NCBI GenBank assembly: GCA_022828595.1
Contig: JAKGHH010000004.1
Span: 84,348,270 to 84,412,269, forward strand
Length of the DNA: 64,000 bases
Origin: Nelumbo lutea
Lineage: Eukaryota; Streptophyta; Magnoliopsida; Proteales; Nelumbonaceae
Direction of reading: 5' to 3'
Shown here: positions 11,501-22,414 of the stretch, in pieces
Numbering within the stretch: the first letter of the stretch is position 1
Layout of the letters: each line of letters opens with the position of its first letter
Made by a program: the position numbers and the translations under genes
Notes under the pieces: generated by a model
What the model was told of the DNA's origin: nothing
Databases searched by the model: none
Seen by the model: the letters and a program-made list of their open reading frames with translations, nothing else

Positions 11501-14500
11501 TTAAAGAGATTGAAAGAAAGGATCAAGGAATGGAAATAAAGAAGAATTTGGGAGACTATAATAATCAAGAGAGAACAGCTAAAAGGATAGAGGAGCTAGA
11601 TTAGAAAGAAACCAGAAGGGAGTTTAGTGTGGATGAAAGAATGGAAAGATGGAGCGTAAAGGTGGAATTAGAAGGGATCTTAAGAAAGGAAGAAATCTCT
11701 TGGAGGCAAAATTGAGATGTAAATGGCTGTTGAAAGGAGATGGCAATACAAAATCTTTTCACTCTTTGACAAACGGAAGAAAAAGGAAAAATCTGATCTC
11801 TAGCATTGAGGTTGAAGGCCGGGTGATAGATAGGGAGGAGGAAATGGTTAAGATTTTTGTGGATCATTTTAAATCAATCTTTATCACCATTTAAAATAGA
11901 CACCTTGATTTGGGGGATTTGGATTAGGACAGAGTGCCTGAGACACAAACAACTTTCATAGAAAGGAATTTCACCATGAAAGAGATTCATGAAGCAGTTT
12001 TCTCAATGGAAAGATCTAAAGCTTTGAGACCTGATGGTTTTTCAATAGCCTTCTATCAAGATTGTTAGGAGATAATAAAAGATGATATGATGGAGTTGGT
12101 TTTTTGAATTCCATTGGAAAGGGAAAATCTCATCAGGAGCAAATGCTACCTTCTTGGCTCTAGTGCCGAAAAAGAAAGAGGCTAAAACTCCAAAAGACTA
12201 CAGACCCATTAGTCTCATAGGAAGCCTGCATAAGATTATTGCTGAAGTCTTGACAAGGGGGTTGGAAATTGTTTTTTCCCTCAATGATATCTCAAAATAA
12301 AGGAGCCTTTTTTGAAAGGGAGACAAATTATAGACCAAATCCTAGTGGCAAATGAGTTTGTGGCTGAAAAAAGGGAAATTGGAGGAGAGAGGTCTAATTA
12401 GCAAGTTAGATTTGGGAAAATCCTATAATATGGTGGATTAGTCTTTTCTTCTTGACTTTTTGGAAAAGTTTGGCTTGAGAGGAAGATGGTGAAAATGGAT
12501 CAAAGGGTGCATTTTTTTTATGAGTAATAGGATCAAAGGGTGCATTAGCTCAGTACATTTCTCAATTTTGATAAATGGAGTAGCTAGGGATTTCTTTCTA
12601 GCAAAAAGAGGTTTAAGATAGGAAGATCCCATTTCCCCTTTCCTGTTCACATTTGTTGTTGAAGTTCTTAGTAAACTGATTATCAAGGCTGATCTAGAAA
12701 ATCAGATAAGAGGTTAGAGAATAAGAAGGAATGAAATTGTTGTTATGCATCTACAATTTGTAGATGACATAATCATTTTTTGCGAGGATTGTGATGAATC
12801 TAGTGTAAGAAATTTGAAAGCTTTAGTAGATGGGTTCCAAAGGACCTCAATGTTGAAAGTGAATTGGGGCAAGAGTTGTGTGGCAAGAATTAACATGGAA
12901 GAACAAGAAATTCAATTAGTGGCATGAGTGGTAGGTTGTGAGGTTAGAAATTGGCCTCTAGTGTATCTTGATATGCCCTTGGAGAGTAATTCGAAAGCAA
13001 AAAGCTTTTGGGAATCGTTGGTAGAAATATTTGCAAAGGAGTTAGCTTTGTGGAAAAGAAGTTACATATCCCTAGGAGGAAGAGTCACTTTGATCAAATT
13101 CACTTTAGCCAATCTACCTGCATATTACTTGTCCGCCTTTAGAATACCACCTAAGATAGCAAGGCAACTAGAAAAGTTCATGAGGATTTCCTGTGGGGAC
13201 CAAGTGTAGGGAAAAAAGACCACTTGATAAAATGGGAGCAAGTGTACAAACAAAAAGAGTTGGGAGGTCTTGGGATTGGAAACATAATCAAAAGAAATAC
13301 AACCCTCCTAGGAAAGTGGCTTTGGAGATACCCTATAGGAGATAGGTTATGGTATAGGGTCATTGAAAGCATTCACGGTGTTGCAGAAAATGGCTGGGAT
13401 GCAAAGCTGGCACTTGCAGTTCATACACAAAATTCAAACAAAGTTGGGTCAAGTGAATAAATGGATAGAGCCCTATGGCTTTAATTATAGAGAAACAAAA
13501 AGCAATGAGCTTCTGTTCTTAATTTGAATGATTGCCCAATCTAATTAGACGCTAAAAATATATTAGTGCCTGATGTGGGAAATGGTTCTCCTATGAGTGG
13601 ATTATTGATTTTTTTTAATGAATCCTAATTATTCTCCATTATAGAGTGAAGACAAATGTGTAGAAGAAACGGTATGATCAAACTCCCCATGGAAAGCAAC
13701 AATAGAGGTACTACCAGCATTTCTCAATTTCACCCAGTTTGATGTGGGCTGTGGGGAGAGAATCTTGTTTTGGGAGGACCTATGGATTGGGACCAGCCCC
13801 TCTTGCAATTTCCGACACTTCACTCCTTATCCAATTACAAGGCTGAACCTGTTTCTAAATTTGGACTTCCTTCAAAAAATGGGTTGAATTGGGATTTTGG
13901 TTTTAGAAGAGGCCTAAGGGATAGTGAATACGAGTCTCTTATTCTCCTACTCACAAAACTAGAAAATTACTTTGTGGACCAAAATATCTCAGATAGTAGA
14001 GTTTGGGCTCCCTTGGCTGATGGCATTTTCACTTGTGCTTCATTTTTTTAACATTCTTGTTTTATCTGAGCCTAGGGTAGTGAACTTCCTGGTAATAGAA
14101 GTCTGGTGCAAACCCATCCCTCCTAAAGTACAAGCTCTATGTTGGGAAATGTTTCTCAGAAAGATCAATACCTATGACTTGCTACAGAAAAGAAGGCCAA
14201 ATAAGTGCCTATCTCCTTTCATATGTTTCCTTTGCAAGGAAAGTGGTGAGACTCTTCCTCATTTATTATTCTTCTGTTCCTTTATATCTTGTATTTGGGA
14301 ATACATTTGCATTCTCTTTGGTTGCAGATGGGTTCCCCCACAGGATGTGGTAGAGTTGTTCAACCCCAGCTTCTTGAGGCAACAGAGAAAGAGAGGAAGG
14401 ATTATGTGGAGGATAGTAAGAGCAGTGATGGTGTGGAACATTTGGGAATAAAGAAATCAAAGAATCTTCAGTGAGAGGAGCAAGTCTAAGAAGGAACTGA

Positions 14501-17500
14501 TTGAAGTCATAACAGTTAGGACAGTAGTATTGCAATCAAAGAATCTTCCGTGAGTTCTTAACCAAAGACATATTAAGGGCTTGGACTGTAGTATTGCATT
14601 CAGATAGACTTGTAGAAAAAGTATGGATGGAATGGAGACCTCCATCTGGGAATAAGATGAAATTGAACTTTGATGGCAGTTCGTTGGGCAATCCAGGAAG
14701 AGCAGGCATAGGGGGTGTTTTCAGAAACAACCAAGGAGAGGTAGTGGCCTTGTATTCAAGTCCAGTTGGCTTTAGAGGTTCAGTTCATGCTGAAATATGG
14801 GCTCTGCAATTTATCAAAAAAAAAGGTCTCTGCTACACAGAATGAGGCTTGCTGTACAACTTGAACTTAGGAAATAGGAAATTGAAGGAGACTCACAATT
14901 AGTCATTGCTTGGACAAAGAAAATCAATTTAGCCCCTTGGAAATACTGACAAACATTTAGAGAAATTGATACCATTGCAAAGAGGTCCAACGCTACTTTC
15001 AGCTGGGTAAGGAGAACTGCCAATGAGATGGCGGACATATTGGCAAAACAAGGAGTTGACAGGCCTATTCTATTTTGGGCAATTGTAATATGATGTAATC
15101 TGAATTGGGAAATGATTTAATGACTACTAAATTTATGAATTATTAATGAACTGTTTTTACTTATAGAAAGAAAAAGGAGTGGTGGAGACTGACCAAACAT
15201 TGTAGGGTTGCTTGGCATAAATACAACTTGTATGCTATTGTTCAGTTGCTGATAAAAAGGATACATATTAAGGGCTTAATTTTCTTTGTTTCCGCTTCAG
15301 AAGAATTTTCTCATAAATGAGAATCACTCACTAACTATGGATGAGCTTAATTTGGTATTCCTTCTCCAACTTCTTTAGATGAACTGAAAAAGTGGATCCT
15401 CTAAAGGAATATAGAATGTCCAGCAACCTTATATGAAACCCTTCAATGATATACAAAAAAGTCAAATGTGGAAGATTCACCACCAATTTTTTTCTACCCC
15501 TTTTATCTTAACCATGATAATTGCTTTGTTGCAAATTCACATATTTGAGTTATATACATATTATTGCTTTTATACTCAACATTCTGAAGAGTGATGCTTG
15601 ATCTTTTGGGGTTCTTTGTAAAGTTTCTACTTTCTACTTGTCATTGACCTCTTACTGGTAGTTTCTTTGTTTGACCACAAGGCTTTAGATCTTTCAAGGG
15701 ATAATTTATTTCATGTAACATGTGCTTTATAGAACATTTTATATATTCTGTTCTACTTTCAGAGATACTGTACTGTGTTTTGCATGGCTGAGTTTAAGAT
15801 TTAGTTAAGAAATTTGATATATTATTTTTATCAAATACTGCAGGTTTTTGTATTTATAGCAGCTGAGTATGAAACCCCACTGAATTCTCTGAATCAGGTA
15901 AACATTGGTATATCCTACTGCAGAAACCTCTGTTCCTATGGATCAGCACAAACTAGAAGTTTAACTCTTATTCTGGTTGAAATTTATGGTTCTTAATTTT
16001 TTTTGTTTTGTATAGGGCTAGTTTTTTCCCCAATGCAAATTTATGTACATACTACATACATATTATGTGTGTGTGTGTGCGTGCGCGTGTTTGTATCATA
16101 GGGGCTTGGGTTTCTGTTTTCAGACTCCAATTTAGGGCCTGTTCGTTTGCTCTGAAAGTGCAATAATTACATTAAGAGGTATATTGGTATTGGTGAACTT
16201 TTCTTTCCTCTGAACTCCGAATGCAGAGAATGTTGTTCTGAATTCTGAATTCTGAACATTGTCAAATGTCCATTTTAACCCCATACATGAGAATTTTTGT
16301 TTGCCTTTTGGGGGTATCATTAGAAAACAAAAAATTGTAAGATTCTACTTTAAGAGATAAGAGATAAGAGTAAACGAACACCCTTTTTCCTCTTAAAGTT
16401 ATAAGATTCCTCTTAAGAGATAAGAGTTAATAGGAAACGAGCATACCCTTAGACAAAAAACTGAAAACAACTCCAACTGCTTCAAAACTAAGGCAAACGC
16501 ATAGGTAACTCTTAGACAAAAAACTGAAAACAACTCCAACTGCTTCAAAACTAGAAGTTTAACTCTTATTCTGGTTGAAATTTATGGTTCTTAATTTTTT
16601 TTGTTTTGTATAGGGCTAGTTTTTTCCCCAATGCAAATTTATGTACATACTACATACATATTATGTGTGTGTGTGTGCGTGCGCGTGTTTGTATCATAGG
16701 GGCTTGGGTTTCTGTTTTCAGACTCCAATTTAGGGCCTGTTCGTTTGCTCTGAAAGTGCAATAATTACATTAAGAGGTATATTGGTATTGGTGAACTTTT
16801 CTTTCCTCTGAACTCCGAATGCAGAGAATGTTGTTCTGAATTCTGAATTCTGAACATTGTCAAATGTCCATTTTAACCCCATACATGAGAATTTTTGTTT
16901 GCCTTTTGGGGGTATCATTAGAAAACAAAAAATTGTAAGATTCTACTTTAAGAGATAAGAGATAAGAGTAAACGAACACCCTTTTTCCTCTTAAAGTTAT
17001 AAGATTCCTCTTAAGAGATAAGAGTTAATAGGAAACGAGCATACCCTTAGACAAAAAACTGAAAACAACTCCAACTGCTTCAAAACTAAGGCAAACGCAT
17101 AGGTAACTCATATAGAAACTTAAGTAAGGACTAAAACAACTTAAATAGGAAATTCAATGATTGACTAAAAGTAGGAAGACCAAAATCCAGTCAAAGACTG
17201 ACACCCTTTCATTAATGGTCTAGCTAAGCAAGGAGTTCAAAGACAATCTATGTTCTGGGTTATGTTATAGTTAGTGCCTTAGTGGGATTCCTTTGGGCTT
17301 TTTTTGGGGGGACTGTTGTAACTAGTGGATTTGTTTGTTGGGTTATGCTTGGATTGTGTTGTAATTAGTGGGCTTTCTGTGGACTTTTTGTCTACCCACA
17401 ACTTCTTGTTGTACATGTCCTTTTAATCTATTGAATCATTTATGTGTTGCTGATAAAAAAAAAACATGATTGCATCTTCAACTTTTCAAAATTTTACAGA

Positions 17501-20500
17501 CTCTGTAACACGACTAAAAGGCCTTTACCAAATGTTAAATCCCAGGCTCCCAGCTATGTGTGGTTTCGGGAGGGGTAGACTGGATATGGTCCTATCCTTT
17601 GGCATTTTTTATTCAAAGTGGCTGCTCTCAGTCTCATCTTTGAACCCATTTTCTCACGCTTGCCAGTCTGAGACTCTTTAACAAGACTCTTTAAACTAAT
17701 TTGACACTTTTAAGCGACTTACCACATTCCTTAAGGCACTGACAAGCTAGAAAATAACTAGGTTGGAAGAAAAATTACGTGTTTGCATCTTCAACTTTTT
17801 GAAAATTTACTCTCTAATAATTTTTTAAACTAATCTAAAAAAAGCTTCAAGCCAGGTTGTACATCTCCCCTAATGTTTGCATCATGTGCTTTAGTGAGGG
17901 TGAATCAATAGGCCATCTCCTTATTAATTGTAAAGTGGCTAGAAATTTGTGGCAATACTTACTTCTGCAGGGGGGGGGGAGCTTAGTTGGACTCCCCCAA
18001 ATTCTGTAGGGGGAGTTCATTTACTGTTGGCAAGGGCTGAAGATCAAAATTGGCAAGGGAGGAAGATGCTTTTGGAAAGCTGCTATTCATGCTGTCATGT
18101 GGAATATTTGGGAAGAAAGAAACAGGAGAATTTTTGAAGAGAAATATTCTTCCTTGGAGACTACGATTTTGTGCCCAAGCTAATCTTAATATCTGGATGG
18201 CGAATAGTAAAGTCTTCGCTGATTTCAACCTGGGTGTCTTGGAAAGAAATTGGTCAGAATTAATGTTGACTTCCCCATTTCATTCTCAACCTCCTATTAC
18301 AATCACCCCAAGATAGGAGAGTGAGTATATCCTAAACTTTGATGGAAGTTTCAGGAAGACCATTGAGAGTTCATCTGAAGCTGGAATTGGAGGTCTTTTG
18401 TGCAGATCTAATGGAGACTTGATTTAAGTATTTAGTGGCCCCTCTGAGGCAAATAATGCTGCAGCAGAATCAGAGATTTGAGTCCTTGTTGAAGCAGTGA
18501 TTTAGAAGGCGCGCCTAGGTGCATAAGCGAGGCGCATTTCAGGGTATGCGCCTCGCCTAGGTCCTAGGCGCAGCCCTTTCAAAAGGCGCACACCCGGTGT
18601 GCCTAGGTGTGCGCCTGATGTGCCTTTCGCCTCAGCCCAGGTGTGCGCCTTTTGAAAATTTGATGTTTTTTAGCTTTTTTTGAACGTAGCGACTGGGTTG
18701 GGGGCTCCGCCTCCAGACCCCCGTGCCACGCCCCTCGAGGCAAGCCCAAACAAGTCCACGTTAGGTCTTAAATTCTTAGGCGCCGTTTGGCGCGGTCTTT
18801 CAGCTGTTTACAAGCCGGGAAGATCGAAAATCGGTCTATTCCAGTTTGCAAGCCGAGAAGACCGAAAAGACGTGCAAAGCCCATTTTGGGCTGATTTTGG
18901 GAAGCTCCAAATGAAGCTTCTCGTGTCTTTCACATTTTAATCTCGTGCGGAAAGATCCGAAATGACGCGCGGAAAGACGCACGTCTGCCAAACGGTCTTT
19001 AGGCTCCCCAGATCTTATGTCAAAAGCTCAATGTGTCTATTGACCGTCAGAGCCACGAGAAGATCTTCTCAAAAAGACTTGCCAAACAGGCCCTTAGTTT
19101 TCACACAAAAAATAATAATTTTATAGCTTTGATTGCTTTTTAAGAAGACATTTTATTAGGATGAATGAATGAACAACATTACCAAATTGGGGGTTCTACT
19201 CCGCTCTGGTTCGCTCGCTCATCGAAGCTTTGAGAACCCCTAATTTGGTAATGTTGTTCATTCATTCATCCTAAGAAAATGCCTTCTTAAAAAGCAATTA
19301 AAACTATAAAATCATTATTTTTTGTGTGAAAACTAAGAATTTAAGACCTAATGTGGACTTGTTTGGGCTTGCCTTGAGGGGGTGTGGCACAAAGGCGGCT
19401 CGTAGAATCAGGAATGTAATATGTTTTACATTACATTAGCTACTTGGAGTAATGCAATTGAATGAAAAAAGAGAATAGAGGTTTTACATGCTTAAAAATG
19501 TTTTATATGTTTGATTTTATTTTTAAATTCTCATTCGAATATGATTTACATCTTATGTTTATGTATTTTAAGTTTAGATAATAGGTTTTTTAAAACATTA
19601 TTTTAAAATTTAAGTTTATATTTTTTATTAATATTATGTTTAATATTTTTTTTTTGAATTTTTTAGCATTTGTTTTTGACATTTTTATTTTTTATTTTTT
19701 AGCATTCTTTTTTTGTTTCTTTGCGCCTTGCTTCAGAAACATGTGCGCGTCCTCGCGCCTTAGGTGTAAATTGACCCCTGTGTCTTTTTTGCGCCTTGCG
19801 CTTTTAAAACATTGCGTTGAAGGCCTCAGGGTTGCCAAGTTGCAGACTTGCAGCAGTTTAGATCCATTGCAGTAGAAGGGGACTCAAGGAATGTCATAAA
19901 TTGGGCATTTGGACATACCCTTGGTCCTTGGAAGCTCTCTCACCCTTGGTTTGAAATTCATGAGATTTCTTCCTGCTAGCAGTGTAGTTTCAGATGGATT
20001 ACCAGAGAGTTAAATCAATTGGCAGATAACCTAGGAAAATCTGGGTTGGGAAGGGACTGTTTGTGTAGTGCAAAACTGCAAATACATTACCAAGTAATTA
20101 AAGGGCCCTTTTTTTCCCTGTTGATGGGGCCTTGTATATGTTCTCATGTACAACTCTCCCTTTCTTTTAATGAAATCAATTATCTTTCTCAGAAAAAAAT
20201 ACTTATTAAACTAATCTGACCCTTTACTGTACAATTTCTAACCCTATTCCTAAAACACCATCAGACTAGAAAATAACTATCAAAAGATTCAAATCGACCA
20301 AAAATAGAAACACCCAGAAATTATGAAATTGTCACGTGATAAGAAATAGAGATATAACCAAATTCTTTCTCTATAGATTCTTTCCTTTGTTTTTGTACTG
20401 CATCAACTATCAAGTAACATTATGATGTCAACTGCATCAACTATCCTCATGTCTGAATTCGGTCAGGTTAAGAGTGGGTTCCACAAGTTTAGGAGAATTG

Positions 20501-22414
20501 TGAGTAACTTTAAGAGGGTGGGTCCCATGTCTTGGGTAAAGGTATGTTAGGAATTCGAAAGGGGAGAATTCAGAGAAGAACTAGAGCAAGGCTTGGCGTG
20601 GCTTTCAATATCCATCAGAAGGTCTTGGTAACCATTTCGTCGGAGGATGATGCTTCTAATGCCTGATTTATTGGGTGTGGCTCAGGGACTGGCGAAGTTT
20701 TTTCGAGTTCGGGTGAGGCACTTAAAGATTCGCAGGGCGAGGTTTTCCTGTCTCTTGATGATGCTAAAGGTAAGCAAGATCCGCATTCTTCATCTTCTTG
20801 CTTGGAGCTGAGTCAGGAGAATGGGGGTTTTGTTTCTTGTCTCTAGGAGGAAGTCTCGGAGAGGGAGTCAGTAATGAAGGAAGCGAGTGAGTGTGGGGTG
20901 GAGAAGGTGGAAGAAGGGTCGAACAACAAAACTGAGGTAGGGGAGGAAGGAGCCAATATTGAGGTAGGAAGTGGCTTATCAGATTTTGAGGGCAAGAAGT
21001 GAGTGTGGGGTGGAGAAGGCGGAAGAAGGGTCGAATAACAAAACTGAGGTAGGGGAGGAAGGAGCTAATATTGAGGTAGGAAGTGGCTTATCAGATTTTG
21101 AGGGCGAGAAGGGGGTTGATTTGTATCTCCAAGATAAGGTGATTAGGAACAAAGCCAATTATGTGGTTTCCGAAGTGGTTGTTGGAAGGCTAGGATTGGA
21201 TTTGGGCCGCAGGGGCAAGGGAAGAGTTTGGCTGGAAGTGGTGAGGTTTCGGAGATCCCAAAGAAGACCAGAGTTTAAAACAAGCTCAATGTGGTTCATG
21301 TTACGAAGGTTTTCTCAAGGTTGAAAGATGGTTTGGTGGGAACTAGGCCAACTAATAAGTATAAAAGGATTTACAAAAGAAAAGGGGTTAAACTTAGTTC
21401 CCTGAGTCTTGAGAACCCATGTTTGGAGTGATCTCTCTCTTCTGAAGGGGCTAGAAAGATCTCCCCTCTGGTGGATTCCCAAAGAATGGAGTCGAAAGAG
21501 CCTGATTGTTCAGGAAAAACAACTTGGACTGAATCTAATTTGAAAGAGGCTCCTGTTGAAGTGTTAGCGGGGGATGAGGCAATAGAGAAAAGAGGAGTGG
21601 ACTTGAAGACTCTAGTTGACAGAGAGGTGGAAATTGGCAAGTCTCTGAGCTTTTTCTTCTTAGGAGAAGACTTTGCTAGAAGAGCTTCCGAAGCTTTGGA
21701 GAAAAAGTGGAAGCTTGAAAGCATGAGAAAGGTTCCTGAAGCGTTAGGGAAGAAATTTGGGATGAGGAAGGAGGTCCAGATGAGTTTGATGAGGCGGAAG
21801 ATTAATTCGCGCATAGTATCTGCTTGGCTAGAGTAGTGTTTGCTGCGCTAGTGCATTCTCATGTTTTCTTTCCTTGTTTCTTCTTTGATGTAGGCGGCTA
21901 GCTGAAGTAGTTGATGGGTCTGGGGGTGTTATCTTAACTAGAATTTGGTCCCTTAAATGTTTGAAGATTATAAGGCGTGTAAACATTATAAATGGTTGTC
22001 CTTCATATTCAGGTTTTTGTTTCTGAGGAAATATGTCTTCTGTTTCACCTGATTTTGACTTCACTAAAAACAGGTTTCACTTTGGGATGGTATCATACCA
22101 TCAAAAGAGCATGCAAAAATCTGGATCCACACAACAAACAAGTATCGTTTTTCAGATCAGGTGGGTACTTCTTTACACCTAAATCGTGGAGCTGAATATT
22201 ATGTTTGGACATAAGAATCATGTGCCTAATCCCTTCTTTAAAAGTTTTATGACTATTTATTTTTCCATTCTCTTTTTCCTTGTAAAAGGGAAGCAATCTT
22301 CGGGGCAAAGAATTTAACTTGACGTTGCATTGGCATGTCATGCCCAAGACTGGTAAGATGTTTGCTGACAAAATAGTTATGACTGGATACCGCCTGCCAG
22401 ATGAGTACAAATAA
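8593..22414 (+). CDS. SPC3: Signal peptidase complex subunit 3 (SPC22/23 type), six exons
   Basis: Coding exons are 8593-8718, 8866-8913, 9846-9908, 15844-15897, 22074-22160 and 22289-22414, with all junctions in phase 0. They give 167 residues, the usual length in plants. The product is the ER-membrane accessory subunit of the signal peptidase complex, which removes signal peptides from nascent secretory proteins. Residues 10-28 form the single N-terminal signal-anchor and the rest is lumenal. Family landmarks are [15 protein letters not shown] at the start, INWFQK (exon 2), FTWNTKQ (exon 3), [10 protein letters not shown] (exon 4), SLWDGIIP and KYRFSDQ (exon 5), and [16 protein letters not shown] and the GYRLPDEYK end (exon 6). 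Sequons NMS (N64) and NLT (N136) are present; the latter aligns with the conserved glycosylation site. Introns 3 and 4 (5.9 and 6.2 kb) are swollen by transposons, but all exons are intact, so the gene is likely functional. The start is fixed by strong N-terminal conservation. Confidence 0.95.
8719..8865 (+). other. SPC3 intron 1, GC-AG type
   Basis: Exon 1 must end at GAAGTTCAG to keep the conserved protein continuous (…AEVQ then VLNINWF…). The next bases are GCAAGA, so the donor is GC rather than GT, in the strong context CAG|GCAAG that matches the consensus for GC-AG introns. The acceptor is CTGTAG before 8866. No GT donor nearby preserves both the frame and the conserved residues. Confidence 0.85.
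9669..9801 (+). repeat. AAAAG and TG microsatellites in SPC3 intron 2
   Basis: A run of GAAAA units occupies about 9669-9700, and a TG dinucleotide run lies at about 9780-9800. Both are within intron 2 (8914-9845), with the TG run about 45 bases upstream of the exon 3 acceptor. A poly-T tract lies near 9560. Confidence 0.85.
10636..10770 (+). mobile_element. Au-like SINE fragment
   Basis: The segment contains GGGAGGGGTAGCCTGGATAC then ATCTAACCCTTGGCA, matching the body of plant Au-type SINEs (GGAGGCTGGA…TCTAACCTTTGGCATTT). It then runs into a T-rich stretch. It is degenerate and truncated, in SPC3 intron 3. Confidence 0.5.
10800..10942 (+). mobile_element. Au-like SINE
   Basis: It shows the same body motif as its neighbour (TGGACTGGATGC, CAATCTTTGACATTTTTG, GGTGACTG). 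These are followed by GACTTGAATC, CACTTGTCAGCCTGAGATTT and TACCATTGCACCATG, which are the 3' landmarks of Au SINEs. It is diverged and lies in SPC3 intron 3. Confidence 0.6.
11262..15176 (+). mobile_element. Decayed L1-type LINE in SPC3 intron 3
   Basis: This is a 5'-truncated non-LTR retrotransposon in the sense orientation, read across several frames with many stops. In order it shows: the region between endonuclease and RT ([14 protein letters not shown], near 11720-11765); an RT palm start ([15 protein letters not shown] near 12200); the catalytic FVDD motif ([12 protein letters not shown], 12755-12790; family usually F/YADD); thumb/connection; a zf-RVT domain ([16 protein letters not shown]…[16 protein letters not shown], 14130-14280); and a plant-LINE RNase H ([17 protein letters not shown], 14665-14715, then GDSQLVIAW and [10 protein letters not shown] to about 15050). 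It ends in an A-rich tail near 15165-15176. A target duplication was not found. It is an inactive relic. Confidence 0.85.
16135..16448. mobile_element. Tourist-like (PIF/Harbinger) MITE, copy 1
   Basis: The 314-bp element starts GGGCCTGTTCGTTT and ends AAACGAGCATACCC, an imperfect inverted repeat. It is flanked on both sides by TTA, the target duplication expected for PIF/Harbinger. A 62-codon open frame inside it is incidental. Confidence 0.8.
16733..17046. mobile_element. Tourist-like MITE, copy 2 (copied by the tandem duplication)
   Basis: It appears identical to the element 598 bp upstream, including the TTA flanks. Because the flanking DNA is also duplicated, this copy arose by segmental duplication and not by a new insertion. 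Confidence 0.85.
17515..17695 (+). mobile_element. Au-like SINE
   Basis: The body shows GGGAGGGGTAGACTGGATA, CCTATCCTTTGGCATTTTT, AAAGTGGCTGCTCTCAG, TTTGAACCCATTTTC and CTTGCCAGTCTGAGA, the ordered landmarks of Au SINEs. It lies in SPC3 intron 4. Confidence 0.65.
18723..19388. repeat. Long inverted repeat (hairpin) with about 160-bp arms
   Basis: The left arm starts GTGCCACGCCCC and continues through GGCAAGCCCAAACAAG, TTAGGTCTTAAATTCTTAG and, after an interrupting MITE, TTTTCACACAAAAAATAAT to GGGGGTTCT. The right arm is its near-perfect reverse complement, from AGAACCCCTAATTTGG to GGGGTGTGGCAC. The loop is about 36 bases near 19199-19234. The shorter hAT copy at 30045 lacks this block, so the hairpin may itself be a separate foldback insertion. 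Confidence 0.85.
18779..19093. mobile_element. Tourist-like MITE inside one hairpin arm
   Basis: The 315-bp element has ends GGCGCCGTTTGGC and GCCAAACAGGCCC, followed inward by matching GTCTTT / AAAGAC. It is flanked by TTA at 18776-18778 and 19094-19096. The other hairpin arm reads straight through the empty site (CTAAGAATTTAAG on that arm). The insertion is therefore younger than the inverted repeat. Confidence 0.85.
20560..21836 (+). pseudogene. Possible LINE ORF1-like (gag-like) remnant
   Basis: A Glu/Lys/Ser-rich coding-looking stretch in several frames with G-rich composition unlike the surrounding intron. The longest frame (21471-21836) is charged, low in hydrophobics and ends [19 protein letters not shown]…[18 protein letters not shown]. 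This resembles the variable C-terminal part of plant LINE ORF1 just before the endonuclease, but there is no diagnostic zinc knuckle. An internal tandem duplication with period 112 bp starts at 20887 and 20999; it shifts frame because 112 is not a multiple of three. It lies in SPC3 intron 4. The assignment is tentative. Confidence 0.35.

Larger units (their letters stand above)
15951..17106 (+). repeat. Tandem duplication, period 598 bp, essentially identical copies
   Basis: Copy 1 (15951-16508) and copy 2 (16549-17106) match base for base wherever I compared them. They include a GT/GC dinucleotide run and a Tourist MITE. Between them sits a 40-bp repeat of the sequence following the MITE (TTAGACAAAAAACTG…), so the junction looks like slippage or unequal exchange at short homology. 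It lies at the start of SPC3 intron 4, only 53 bases after exon 4. Confidence 0.92.
18495..19814. mobile_element. Non-autonomous hAT element inside the LINE
   Basis: The element starts CAGTGATTTAGAAGGCGCG and ends GCGCTTTTAAAACATTG, inverted termini of hAT type. It is flanked by an 8-bp target duplication with one mismatch (TGTTGAAG at 18487-18494, CGTTGAAG at 19815-19822). Subterminal regions are packed with GGCGC / GCGCC and CCTAGG motifs. No transposase frame is visible. A shorter related copy is at 30045-30561, which lacks the internal hairpin. Confidence 0.82.
17837..20205 (+). mobile_element. 5'-truncated LINE with 12-bp target duplication
   Basis: The insertion is delimited by TTAAACTAATCT at 17825-17836 and again at 20206-20217. 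The body encodes a zf-RVT region ([24 protein letters not shown] near 17890-17965). An RNase H start follows ([10 protein letters not shown], 18330-18360). The frame then resumes after a 1.3 kb hAT insertion ([19 protein letters not shown] near 19875-19930, [18 protein letters not shown] near 19995-20050). The 3' end is A-rich (AGAAAAAAAT). Removing the hAT element leaves about 1.05 kb of LINE, with the RNase H frame continuing across the junction. Stops are present, so it is inactive. Confidence 0.85.

Noticed and set aside
16132..16320. Pair of identical 62-codon frames (here and 598 bp downstream)
   Set aside because: They lie wholly in a duplicated Tourist MITE. Identity reflects the tandem duplication, not protein conservation.
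20971..21324. 117-codon frame as a host gene in SPC3 intron 4
   Set aside because: It runs through a 112-bp tandem duplication that shifts frame, has no recognised domain, and is better explained as part of a LINE ORF1-like remnant.
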